DNA of 64,000 nt, taken from NCBI RefSeq assembly GCF_030296615.1, contig NZ_AP027733.1, positions 372,001 through 436,000 on the forward strand, read 5' to 3'. This document shows positions 55,833 through 63,641 of the stretch, piece by piece. How positions within the stretch are numbered: position 1 is the first letter of the stretch; each line of letters opens with the position of its first letter. The DNA comes from Frondihabitans sucicola. Lineage in GTDB: Bacteria > Actinomycetota > Actinomycetes > Actinomycetales > Microbacteriaceae. A model generated the notes under the pieces. The model saw only the letters and a program-made list of their open reading frames with translations, searched no databases and had not been told where the DNA came from. The translations under genes and the position numbers were made by a program.

Positions 55833-58703
55833 TTACTTCTTCGGCGTCCCCATGTCCCCTTCGGGCTCATCCAGGGCCGGGACCACGATGTCGCCGTAGT
55901 CGCCGACATCGACCTTGGTCGGCGTCCAGCGCTCTTCGGCGAGGCCGTGCTCGTGCCGAGTGTCGGCGAGCTGCTGAAGCGTCTGGCCGACGAGGGCGTC
56001 GTCGTGGTCGAGGGCGCTCCGCACGAGGTCGTCGACAGCGTCGTTCTTGAGCGGCTTCTTCAGATTGAGGCTTTTCAGGTGCGCGGGCCAGAGGTCCTCA
56101 GCGTCGGTCCCGAAGTCCTCAACGAACCGCACGTGCGCAGCGGCCTGCTGGCGCGCATCGATCAGTGCCCACGTGGCGGTGACGTACCGGTGAGCGAGGG
56201 CGGCCGTCGCCCGAGCCGCCTTCAGCTCCTCCTCGGCGACAGTGGCGCAGCGCGCGGAGTAGTCCATGACCTCGTCGAACATGACCTGGTCGACCCAGGC
56301 GAGTCGGGGGCGGGCGTCGCTGTAGCGGACAGCGTCGTCGGGCCAGTAGGGCAGGCCGCCGCGGCGGGTGCCGCCGATCACGGTCACGTAGCGGTCGTAG
56401 CTCGGGGAGAAGTGCTCCCAGGCCTCGTAGTGATGGGAATCGCGGGAGGTCGTAGGGATAGTGGCGACTCCGGCGGCGTCCTTCTCGATTCGGACCATCT
56501 TGACGGCGAGGAGGCCGTCGTCGCTCTTCGCGCCCCAACCGCTCGATCCGAGTCCCGAGGTCGCTCGCGCCTCGGCCTCGGAGGGCCGTCCGTTCCGCCA
56601 GGCGTAGATCGCCATCGTGCGGACCGCGGGCTCGCGAGGATCGTGGTACTCGGTGACGATGATGGGCGTGCCCTCGACGGAGTCGCGGAGGCTGTCGACG
56701 ACCGCCTGTCGCTCGGGAGCAGTGAGGTAGTGCTTCGCGTTGACGCCGAAGTGCCAGGTCTTCCATTCGTCGGCCTGCCAGGCGACGAAGAGCGCCGATG
56801 CGGTGCGCTTCTGGAGGACGCGCTCGGATTCGGTGGTGCCGAGGGTTCCGTCCTTGCGAATGGGCGTGATGTCCAGGAAGACGTTGGGGTCGTGAGCCTC
56901 AGGGCTCGCCGCGTAGACGTGCCACTTGCCCGCCTTGTCGCGGGCGACAGCGACGGCACCGGGGACGGTGCGGCCAGCCGCGATCATGCGCTCGACAGAG
57001 TCATCGCCCGCGTGAGACTGGCGGAGCTTGTACTCGGCGACGATTTGGGTGGCCGCCTTTGCCTCGTGCTTGGGCTCGCCATTGAGGGGTCGAGCCCAGG
57101 TGTTGGCGACCTTCCACCAGTGCACGAGTTCGTCGACGATCGCAGGGGCCTCGTCGATGCCCGCACCCTCGGCCATGATCAGGCGGGCGATGAGGTCGCG
57201 GAACGGCGCCTCGGTGGCGGCCTCTGCGGCTTTCACTTCGAGCGCGGCCTGGATGGTGGGGACCATGGTCAGGAACGACTTGGAGCGGTTGTCGCGGCTG
57301 TTGAGGTAGTAGTTCAGGTCGGCGACGGTCACGAGGTCGAGCGGGAGGACCCAGGAGTCCGACGGCATGACCAGGCACGAGGCGCGGACGCTCGGTTCGG
57401 CGTCCGAGAGGCCGCGGTAGACGTAGCCAGGCTTGTCGGGGACGGGGACGTTGCGCTTCCAGACCTTGTCGCTGCGCTTGAAGCGGATGACGAAGCCGCC
57501 GTCACGGCGCCCCTCGATGAGGTGCGGGGTGTTGCTCTCGGGGACGGAGTCGATCGTGTCGGGGCGCAGGCGCGGGTGGTACGAGCGGCGATTCCACCCC
57601 TCGCCGCGGAGGTCGCGGAACTCCTCCGTGCGCCAGTCGCCGATGACGCGCATGCCGGGGCGCAGGAGCGCGTTCAAGCGGCGCTGGTACGCGGAGAACG
57701 ACTCGCGGCCGTCGGTGAGCTGAAGGGCGTCGTCGCCGTCCTGGACGAGGACGATCTTGCCTTCGTCTTGGTCTTCGAGGCGCAGGAAGCTGGCTCCACC
57801 CTCGGGCAGCGGATGCCAGGCCGGGGTGCGGTCCATGATGCCCTGGAGCACGAGGAGGACGCGCATGTAGTGGCGACGCTTGGCGTCAGCCTTCTTCTCC
57901 AGTTCCAGCCACTCGTCAGAGCCGGGGACGACGGGCTCGCCGAAGCGTCGGCCGAAGCCGAAGAGCCCCTTGTCGAAGACCTCGACGAACTCGGTGCGGC
58001 GGGGAAGCACTCGGTCGAAGATGCGCAGCTCGGGGTCGACGGTAAGCAGGTAGACCTTCTCGCCGTTGCGGATCAGCCAGTAGGACTGCTCGTTCGCAGC
58101 ACGCTTGTAGGCGTCCTCGAAGATGTTGCCCGACGAGGTGACGACCTTGGTCGGGATGAGGACGACGACGCCCTTCTGCTCGGGCAGGATGCGATTGAGG
58201 TTGGCGTCGTCTTCGAGGAGCCAGTTCACGAACTCGGGGATGTCGTTGTGGTCCATCCCCGTCGACTTCTTACCCATGAGCACGAGGGACTCCTCGGCCA
58301 TGACGAGCACCCGCTGGCGGAGGTGGATCGGGGTGTCGGCGGGCGCGGGCTCGCCATCGCGGATGAGCTGGAGGGTTTCGTCTCTCCCGAGATAAAGATC
58401 GACACTCCACATGACCTCGGTGAGGCGCGCGAGCTGCTCCTTGAGCGGGGCCATGGTCGCGTTCAGCTCCGCCATCTGCTTGCGGAAGGCGGCCTCCATC
58501 TCGGATCGCTGACGCTCCATTTCGACCTTCATCTCGGCCTGGCGCCGCTCGACCTCGACCTGCTGGCGGGCCAGCTCGACACGAGCTTCCGTCGCAGCCT
58601 TGCGGGTCTCGACCGCGTTCGCGCCCGCGAAGGGGACAACGTCGCTCAACGGAGTCTGCTCGGGCTCATCAGGGCTTGCGGGCGCGACGATGTCGGCGCT
58701 CAC
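55833..58703 (-). CDS. Large coiled-coil protein of unknown family (956 aa)
   Basis: The GTG at 58703 overlaps the upstream stop (GTGA). Residues about 30-90 form a Glu/Arg/Gln coiled coil (ARQQVEVERRQAEMKVEMER). The long mixed alpha/beta body includes RQRVLVMAEESLVLMGKKST, KGVVVLIPTKVV and SYWLIRNGEKVYLLTVDPEL. A C-terminal helical region ends in GDIVVPALDEPEGDMGTPKK. Family not recognised and no nuclease, helicase or polymerase motif was seen. It is the largest protein in the window and intact. Confidence 0.7.
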   Translation of the reverse strand: MSADIVAPASPDEPEQTPLSDVVPFAGANAVETRKAATEARVELARQQVEVERRQAEMKVEMERQRSEMEAAFRKQMAELNATMAPLKEQLARLTEVMWSVDLYLGRDETLQLIRDGEPAPADTPIHLRQRVLVMAEESLVLMGKKSTGMDHNDIPEFVNWLLEDDANLNRILPEQKGVVVLIPTKVVTSSGNIFEDAYKRAANEQSYWLIRNGEKVYLLTVDPELRIFDRVLPRRTEFVEVFDKGLFGFGRRFGEPVVPGSDEWLELEKKADAKRRHYMRVLLVLQGIMDRTPAWHPLPEGGASFLRLEDQDEGKIVLVQDGDDALQLTDGRESFSAYQRRLNALLRPGMRVIGDWRTEEFRDLRGEGWNRRSYHPRLRPDTIDSVPESNTPHLIEGRRDGGFVIRFKRSDKVWKRNVPVPDKPGYVYRGLSDAEPSVRASCLVMPSDSWVLPLDLVTVADLNYYLNSRDNRSKSFLTMVPTIQAALEVKAAEAATEAPFRDLIARLIMAEGAGIDEAPAIVDELVHWWKVANTWARPLNGEPKHEAKAATQIVAEYKLRQSHAGDDSVERMIAAGRTVPGAVAVARDKAGKWHVYAASPEAHDPNVFLDITPIRKDGTLGTTESERVLQKRTASALFVAWQADEWKTWHFGVNAKHYLTAPERQAVVDSLRDSVEGTPIIVTEYHDPREPAVRTMAIYAWRNGRPSEAEARATSGLGSSGWGAKSDDGLLAVKMVRIEKDAAGVATIPTTSRDSHHYEAWEHFSPSYDRYVTVIGGTRRGGLPYWPDDAVRYSDARPRLAWVDQVMFDEVMDYSARCATVAEEELKAARATAALAHRYVTATWALIDARQQAAAHVRFVEDFGTDAEDLWPAHLKSLNLKKPLKNDAVDDLVRSALDHDDALVGQTLQQLADTRHEHGLAEERWTPTKVDVGDYGDIVVPALDEPEGDMGTPKK

Positions 58704-59059
58704 GAGGCCGCTCCGACGAGGACGTACTCGCGGAACTCGACGGGGTCCTTGAGGTAGTGGAGCATCCATGGGCAGGTGTCGCCGCGGGGGCGCAAGAAGT
58801 CTCGGCGACCATTGAAGTTCACCGGGCGTCCGCCGGTCATGATGCCGAGGCTCCGCTCGAAGGCTGCGACGTCGTGACCGAGGGTGCACTCCAGGGGGTG
58901 CGGGATCACGGTGTCGACGTGCTCCGCGCAGCGCGTGGAGGCGGGACGCGTCGTCCAGCCGAGAGCGCGTGCGTCGGCGGCGAGTTCGTCGTCGCTCTTC
59001 CAGTCGTCCCGGAAGGTGTGCTGCTTGCCGCAGGCGCGGCATTCGATGAAGGCGGTCAT
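58700..59059 (-). CDS. Small zinc-site protein upstream of the large gene (119 aa)
   Basis: MTAFIECRACGKQHTFRDDW has a C-x2-C-x3-H site, with STRCAEHVD later. The C-terminus (FNGRRDFLRPRGDTCPWMLH) is basic and Cys-containing. Translationally coupled to the 956-residue protein, so a partner role is likely. Function unknown. Confidence 0.65.
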   Translation of the reverse strand: MTAFIECRACGKQHTFRDDWKSDDELAADARALGWTTRPASTRCAEHVDTVIPHPLECTLGHDVAAFERSLGIMTGGRPVNFNGRRDFLRPRGDTCPWMLHYLKDPVEFREYVLVGAAS

Positions 59060-59127
59060 GGGGTCCTCTGCGACCCCGTCCCTCGGAGTCTCATCTACTA
59101 CAGTACACCCCTGCCCGAATTCGTCAA
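59060..59127 (-). promoter_or_regulatory. Class I promoter and AGGGA-type leader
   Basis: TTGACG, 16 bp, TACTGT (59105-59100). Leader ACTCCG-AGGGA-CGGGGT, then CAGAGGACC. The -35 overlaps the upstream gene end. Confidence 0.8.
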
Positions 59128-60020
59128 GGTGTCGACTGAGATGCCTCGCGCTCGGCGCCGTCTCGGCCAGCTCCGCCTCGCGCCGTCCGTGCCGCCAAGA
59201 GCTGGCTGACGATGATGGTCGCGCTGGCACCCGCGGCGCAGGAGAAGAGCCAGAACACGAAGGTCAGCCCAGCGCTTGCCGCCGCTAATCCCCCGAGGAT
59301 CAGGCCCCATCCGGCGACCTGAGCGACGGCACCCCAGGGGACCTGCTTTGCCTGCGCCCTGTAGGCGTGACGCCCCATCGGCACGCCCCACAGGAACGCG
59401 ATCGCGAGGAGCACCAGGTAGAGCCAGACCGGGTTGCCGCCGTGACCTCCGAAGTAGGACCAGCCAGACACGGCAAGGAAGGCCACGAGGCCGACGATCG
59501 AGGAGATCAGGTCGGTGCGCATCTTGGCGGCGCGGCGCCGGGTCCATGCCGGGAGCTTTCGGGGAACGAAGGGCGAGGGCTCTCTCACGGGTGCCCGCTT
59601 GCCGACGATCGCCCAGCGGAGCGCGCAGCCGACGAGAATGCCTGCGACGGCGCCCATGATGCCGGGCGAGATGGCGTGGGGCCACGTGGGCCCGAAGGCC
59701 AGCGCCCCGACGAAAAATGCGGCCATGAAGCCGATGCTGGCCAGGAGGATTGGCAGGGCGGCGAACAGGACCGACGTGACGACGAGGCCGACCGCGAGGC
59801 CCACGAGGGTGATCTCGGGACTGCGCGCGCCAGGGTCGCTCATGCTGCCAAGGAGGCCCCAGAACGTGCCGAGCGCCAGGGCTAGGACGATGAAGTAGCC
59901 ACCGAGCGGAGTCAGGGCTTCACCGCGCCAGGACCACATGTCCCGCCAGTTCCTTCGCGCCTGCCGCTTGGATCGGGCCTTGCGATCGCGCTTCTTGCGG
60001 GCCGCCGGGTCGAGTGCCAT
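59124..60020 (-). CDS. Multi-span membrane protein (298 aa)
   Basis: A very basic start (MALDPAARKKRDRKARSKRQ) is followed by about eight membrane segments. A central Lys/Arg loop (VPRKLPAWTRRRAAKMR) separates two halves of similar layout. Charged C-terminal tail. Not recognised as a transporter family. It has its own class I promoter, but the leader lacks the AGGGA hairpin and includes a dispersed 16-bp repeat. Confidence 0.65.
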   Translation of the reverse strand: MALDPAARKKRDRKARSKRQARRNWRDMWSWRGEALTPLGGYFIVLALALGTFWGLLGSMSDPGARSPEITLVGLAVGLVVTSVLFAALPILLASIGFMAAFFVGALAFGPTWPHAISPGIMGAVAGILVGCALRWAIVGKRAPVREPSPFVPRKLPAWTRRRAAKMRTDLISSIVGLVAFLAVSGWSYFGGHGGNPVWLYLVLLAIAFLWGVPMGRHAYRAQAKQVPWGAVAQVAGWGLILGGLAAASAGLTFVFWLFSCAAGASATIIVSQLLAARTARGGAGRDGAEREASQSTP

Positions 60021-60112
60021 GTCGCCTGTCTCCCTGATGATGACGATGCGCGAGATTCGTTCCCGCGTGTGGAGTTGACGTCGGGCCCGAATAGCCCGGC
60101 ATCATGGAGGTG

Positions 60113-60128
60113 CTCCCATCCCCGACCC
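60113..60128. repeat. Dispersed 16-bp repeat, copy 12
   Basis: Perfect CTCCCATCCCCGACCC, inside the leader of the 59124-60020 gene. Confidence 0.8.
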
Positions 60129-60163
60129 GCGGGCCACGGGGACGCGCCTCTTCCACTGTGACT

Positions 60164-60192
60164 ACAGTACACGCAGAACCACGTTGCGTCAA
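60164..60192 (-). promoter_or_regulatory. Class I promoter without leader hairpin
   Basis: TTGACG, 17 bp, TACTGT (60169-60164). The leader is about 140 bases, with no AGGGA hairpin. Confidence 0.7.
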
Positions 60193-60217
60193 TTCTGAAA
60201 TAGGTCTCGCATGCGTG

Positions 60218-60287
60218 TTGACACCCTGCATATGCACGTGTACTGTAGCGATCAAGAGGTTCGAGGGACGGACCGCGAGAGGACACC
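60218..60287 (+). promoter_or_regulatory. Class I promoter and AGGGA-loop leader
   Basis: TTGACA, 17 bp with TGCATATGCA, TACTGT (60241-60246). Leader GGTTCG-AGGGA-CGGACC (one wobble), then CGAGAGGAC. Confidence 0.9.
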
Positions 60288-61244
60288 ATGACCGGCACGA
60301 AGGCACTCCAGGACCAGAGCCCCGTCGAGATCGACGAGCAGCTCTACGAGCTGTACAGCAAGCAGGCCCCGTTCCTCAACGACATCGCGTCCGCCTCCAA
60401 GGCCCTCAAGCGCATCGACGAGGTCGAGCTGGAGATCGCCAAGGGCGTCACCCGGAACGCCTGGGTCGTCCGCGACGGCAACAAGGAGCGCTACGAGACC
60501 ATCGTCGCCGAAGCCAAGGCTGGCCTCGCCGCCCTCCGCGAGCTGGAGACGCCCTTCCACGACGAGTTCAACGCCCGCGGCGGCTGGACCCGCGCCTACG
60601 TCGTCAGCGGTGGCCACGTCCACAAGAGCATGGGCTGCTCGACCTGCTTCCCCACGACGCGTTTCTCGTGGGTGACCGACTTCTCGGGGCATGACGAGGC
60701 TGAGATCGTCGACGCCGCGGGTGAGCGTGCGTGCACGGTCTGCTACCCGTCGGCTCCGGTCGACGTCCTGAAGAAGGCGACCCGCATCTTCACGGAGGAC
60801 GAGAGGGCCGCCCAGGCCGATCGCGAGAAGCGTGCGGCCGAGAAGGTCGAGCGCGACGCCAAGAAGGCCGCGAAGGCCATCGAGCACCCCACGGGCGAGG
60901 TCGTCCGCGACGGCTACGGCTACCCGACGAAGACCGAGGTCACGGCCCAGACGGGCGCTGTCGACGCCTACCTCAACAGCCTCTACCGTCCCACGCAGAT
61001 CGCTGGATGGGGCGACGGCTCCACGTACGCCGGGACCGACGAGCAGATCAAGAACGACGAGATCGTCCGCGTCAACACGGAGGCCCTGGCATTCAAGCGC
61101 GGGACAGACGTCGACACCCAGCTCGACATCGTCCGCGAGAAGGCGATCGCGAAGTTCATCAAGGAATTTGGCACCGACGAGGCGCTGGCGATGAAGGACG
61201 AGCTGAAGGCCCTCCGCGCGAAGAACAAGGCCCGCCAGGCGTAG
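60288..61244 (+). CDS. HxH/CxxC zinc-site protein, paralogue 1 (318 aa)
   Basis: An N-terminal helical region (residues 1-100) is followed by GGWTRAYVVSGGHVHKSMGC, STCFPTTRFSWVTDFSG and ACTVCYPSAPV. The H-x-H, C-x2-C and C-x2-C residues probably form one or two metal sites. A Lys/Glu coiled coil (about 165-205) and a helical C-terminus follow. The family is common among actinobacterial phages and mobile elements but has no assigned function known to me. Paralogue downstream at 61438. Confidence 0.75.
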   Translation: MTGTKALQDQSPVEIDEQLYELYSKQAPFLNDIASASKALKRIDEVELEIAKGVTRNAWVVRDGNKERYETIVAEAKAGLAALRELETPFHDEFNARGGWTRAYVVSGGHVHKSMGCSTCFPTTRFSWVTDFSGHDEAEIVDAAGERACTVCYPSAPVDVLKKATRIFTEDERAAQADREKRAAEKVERDAKKAAKAIEHPTGEVVRDGYGYPTKTEVTAQTGAVDAYLNSLYRPTQIAGWGDGSTYAGTDEQIKNDEIVRVNTEALAFKRGTDVDTQLDIVREKAIAKFIKEFGTDEALAMKDELKALRAKNKARQA

Positions 61245-61250
61245 CTCGTC

Positions 61251-61282
61251 AGGGGCGGGCGGCCTTCGGGTCGCCCGCCCCT
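61251..61282 (+). terminator. Hairpin terminator
   Basis: AGGGGCGGGCG/CGCCCGCCCCT 11-bp stem. Confidence 0.6.
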
Positions 61283-61310
61283 CGCGTTGCCGGGTCGCTT
61301 CCGCCAGGTT

Positions 61311-61326
61311 CTCCCATCCCTGACCC
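61311..61326. repeat. Dispersed 16-bp repeat, copy 13
   Basis: CTCCCATCCCTGACCC on the + strand. Confidence 0.8.
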
Positions 61327-61367
61327 GCAGGCGCTTTGGCTGGTTGAAGTGGCGTCCCATCCGGATG

Positions 61368-61437
61368 TTGACGACATGCATATGCACGTGTACTGTAGCC
61401 AGCAAGAGGTTCGAGGGACGGACTTCGAGAGGACATC
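61368..61437 (+). promoter_or_regulatory. Class I promoter and AGGGA-loop leader
   Basis: TTGACG, 17 bp with TGCATATGCA, TACTGT (61391-61396). Leader GTTCG-AGGGA-CGGAC (one wobble), then CGAGAGGAC. Near copy of the 60218 unit. Confidence 0.9.
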
Positions 61438-62397
61438 ATGCAGACCACCGATAAGCCGCTCACCGAGCAGACGCCCGCCGAGATCGACCGCCAGCTCTCC
61501 GCCATCTACGTCAAGCGGACCGTCCTCGGCAGCCTCATCGCCAACGAGGGGCGCCGCATCGAGATCGCGGAGGACTCGATCGCCGCCGACGAGATCGCCG
61601 GACGCACCGAGCGCATCGGCGCCGACCTCGACCGCATCGCAGGCTTCCGCGCCACTCTTGCCGACCTCGAACTCCAGCGCGCAGTCCTCGGCATCGACGA
61701 GGAGCCCCTGGAGGCCGAGTTCACCCGCCGCGGCGGCTGGACCCGCGCCTTCATCGTCAACGGCGGCCACGTCCACTCCTCGCGGAGCTGCACCTCCTGC
61801 TTCCCCACCACGCGCTTCACCTGGCTCACCAACCTCTCCGACCGCCCTGAGGCCGAGATCGTCCAGGGCGCCGGAGAGCGCGCCTGCACCATCTGCTACC
61901 CGACTGCCCCCGTGGACGTGCTCCGCCAGGCCAGCGTCGTCTTCTCCGACGAGGAGCGTGCCGAGCACGAGGCTCGCGCCCGTCGCCACGCCGCGGCGGC
62001 AGCCCTCGATGGCAAGAAGCCCGACAACAAGCTCACCCACCCGCGCGGCGAGGTCGTCGTCGACCGCTGGGGTCGCCCGGCCAAGACCGAGAAGGACGCG
62101 GTCTCCGCGGCCATCTCCGCCATCTACGACGGCTTCTACCTGCCCATCGCGTACGCGTCCTGGAAGCGCCCCGCGTACGTCGGCAGCGACGAGGAGGCCC
62201 GCAACAAGGAGATCATCCGCATCGCCATCCAGGCCCTCGCGCGCAAGCACCGCACGGACGACCAGCTCCAGCTCGACATTCTGACCGCGAAGGCCATCGC
62301 CCAGTTCATCCGCCTCAACCGCGGCTCGCTCGACGCGAAGCTGCTGGAGCTGGACCTGCGCGTCCTGAAGGCCCGGATCAAGCTCGCCCAGGGCTGA
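61438..62397 (+). CDS. HxH/CxxC zinc-site protein, paralogue 2 (319 aa)
   Basis: Same architecture as the 60288 protein: TP.EIDRQL.. helices, GGWTRAFIVNGGHVHSSRSC, TSCFPTTRFTWLTNLSD, ACTICYPTAPV, an Ala/Arg-rich linker and a helical C-terminus (RTDDQLQLDILTAKAIAQFI). The whole unit, including promoter and leader, appears duplicated. Confidence 0.75.
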   Translation: MQTTDKPLTEQTPAEIDRQLSAIYVKRTVLGSLIANEGRRIEIAEDSIAADEIAGRTERIGADLDRIAGFRATLADLELQRAVLGIDEEPLEAEFTRRGGWTRAFIVNGGHVHSSRSCTSCFPTTRFTWLTNLSDRPEAEIVQGAGERACTICYPTAPVDVLRQASVVFSDEERAEHEARARRHAAAAALDGKKPDNKLTHPRGEVVVDRWGRPAKTEKDAVSAAISAIYDGFYLPIAYASWKRPAYVGSDEEARNKEIIRIAIQALARKHRTDDQLQLDILTAKAIAQFIRLNRGSLDAKLLELDLRVLKARIKLAQG

Positions 62398-62449
62398 GAG
62401 GGTTCAGTCGTTCACGGCCGCGTGATCCTTGCGCGTGCTGGGGTCGGGT

Positions 62450-62465
62450 GGGTCGGGGATGGGAG
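62450..62465. repeat. Dispersed 16-bp repeat, copy 14
   Basis: GGGTCGGGGATGGGAG on the + strand. Confidence 0.8.
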
Positions 62466-62512
62466 GCCCCCGAAAAATGTCGTAGCGCCTGGGTAGCGTT
62501 CTTTCACGCGTG

Positions 62513-62584
62513 TTGACACGTATTCACTACGCATGTACTGTAGGGTTCTGTTGAGCCCGAGGGACGGGCCCGCGAGAGGACACC
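62513..62584 (+). promoter_or_regulatory. Class I promoter and AGGGA-loop leader
   Basis: TTGACA, 17 bp, TACTGT (62536-62541). Leader GCCCG-AGGGA-CGGGC, then CGAGAGGAC. Confidence 0.9.
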
Positions 62585-63031
62585 ATGACCATCCAGACCA
62601 ACGCCAACGCCTCCATCCCCCGCGCCACGCTCGGCACGCCTGACGCCGTCACCTGGTCGCGCCAGCGTTTCGGCCTCCTGCCCTTCATCTTCTGGGGAGC
62701 CTGGGTCGGCCCCGTGCTCACCGTCTCCGCCGCTGGCAGCATGGCCGCCGGGAACGACGTCAGCCCGTGGGTCATCGTCGTCGGCCTCGCCATGACCGCT
62801 TTCGCGCTCAAGATGATCCTTCCGGCAGCCCGCAAGACGAAGTTCGCCCGAGCCGCCTTCCGCGAGTGGGTCGCGCGCCACACCCCCACCCTGACCGAGA
62901 CCGAGCGCCACTACTTCATCCGTCACTGCGAGGCCGAGGTCCAGAATCTCTGGGGCAAGAACCCGTCCTGGTTCATCCAGGGCCCCACGAGCCCCGACGG
63001 CAAGTACGACCTGCGTCTCGTCGTCGAATAG
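62585..63031 (+). CDS. Membrane protein pair, member 1 (148 aa)
   Basis: N-terminal 30 soluble residues, membrane segments at about 35-55 and 62-82, then a basic helix and HTPTLTETERHYFIRHCEAE and a strand-rich end. It aligns with the next gene, notably over the ER.YFIRH stretch. Function unknown. Confidence 0.7.
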   Translation: MTIQTNANASIPRATLGTPDAVTWSRQRFGLLPFIFWGAWVGPVLTVSAAGSMAAGNDVSPWVIVVGLAMTAFALKMILPAARKTKFARAAFREWVARHTPTLTETERHYFIRHCEAEVQNLWGKNPSWFIQGPTSPDGKYDLRLVVE

Positions 63032-63044
63032 GCAAGGACCGCTG

Positions 63045-63073
63045 GGCCGCTCCGCATCGCGCGGGGCGGCCTT
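63045..63073 (+). terminator. Hairpin terminator
   Basis: GGCCGCTCCGC/GCGGGGCGGCC stem (one wobble), then TTTG. Confidence 0.55.
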
Positions 63074-63095
63074 TGTCGTATCCACCAATTCAGTG

Positions 63096-63164
63096 TTGAC
63101 AGTTCGTTACAAACGTGTACTGTAGGACTCATGAAGCCCGAGGGACGGGCTCCGAGAGGACACC
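63096..63164 (+). promoter_or_regulatory. Class I promoter and AGGGA-loop leader
   Basis: TTGACA, 16 bp, TACTGT (63118-63123). Leader GCCCG-AGGGA-CGGGC, then CGAGAGGAC. Confidence 0.9.
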
Positions 63165-63599
63165 ATGACCACGATCACCAGCATCAACGCTCCGGCACCC
63201 ACGACCCCCGAGGTCGTCACCGCCCACCGCAATCTCTGGGGCTTCGTCCCCTTCATCGTCTGGCACGGCTACCTCGGCCCGCTGCTGATCGTCGCTGGCC
63301 TCTACGCCCCGGCAATCGACGCCACCGACCGCCCCGCACTGATCATCCTCGGCGCGATCGCCACGGCCCTCGTCGGCCCCTTCTTCATCCGCGCCGTCGC
63401 CCGCCACATCAAGGCGCGCCTCACCCTCGCAAGCTTCGTCATCGACCACGCGCCGACCATGACCGACGCCGAGCGCCGCTACTTCATCCGCCACGCGGTC
63501 GTCGAGATCACCAACGAGTTCTCAGCCCACCCGGTGTTCACGTTCTCGGCCCCCGCCGACGCCCGCAAGCTCGTCACCTACTCGCTGACCGTCCGCTAG
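63165..63599 (+). CDS. Membrane protein pair, member 2 (144 aa)
   Basis: Paralogue of 62585-63031: membrane segments at about 29-48 and 58-78, a basic helix (VARHIKARLTLASF), then APTMTDAERRYFIRHAVVE and an Ala/Thr-rich end. Function unknown. Confidence 0.7.
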   Translation: MTTITSINAPAPTTPEVVTAHRNLWGFVPFIVWHGYLGPLLIVAGLYAPAIDATDRPALIILGAIATALVGPFFIRAVARHIKARLTLASFVIDHAPTMTDAERRYFIRHAVVEITNEFSAHPVFTFSAPADARKLVTYSLTVR

Positions 63600-63610
63600 C
63601 GCCGCGGAAC

Positions 63611-63641
63611 CCGCCCCGTCTCTCACGAGGCGGGGCGTTTC
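63611..63641. terminator. Bidirectional hairpin terminator
   Basis: CCGCCCCGTC/GAGGCGGGGCG stem with TTTC after it, between convergent genes. Confidence 0.55.

Noticed and set aside
55947-58757. Long forward open frame of 936 codons opposite the large reverse gene
   Set aside because: High-GC shadow: no promoter or ribosome site, composition (runs of Val/Leu/Gly/Arg) typical of the antisense of a real gene, while the reverse frame has coupled starts and sensible motifs.
2517-62465. The 16-bp repeat as a cluster K start-associated sequence
   Set aside because: Although GGGATGGGAG looks similar, the copies are not next to start codons and lie in both orientations relative to genes.
2517-62465. 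The 16-bp repeat as an intrinsic terminator
   Set aside because: It is not self-complementary and has no T run; separate GC hairpins serve as terminators.
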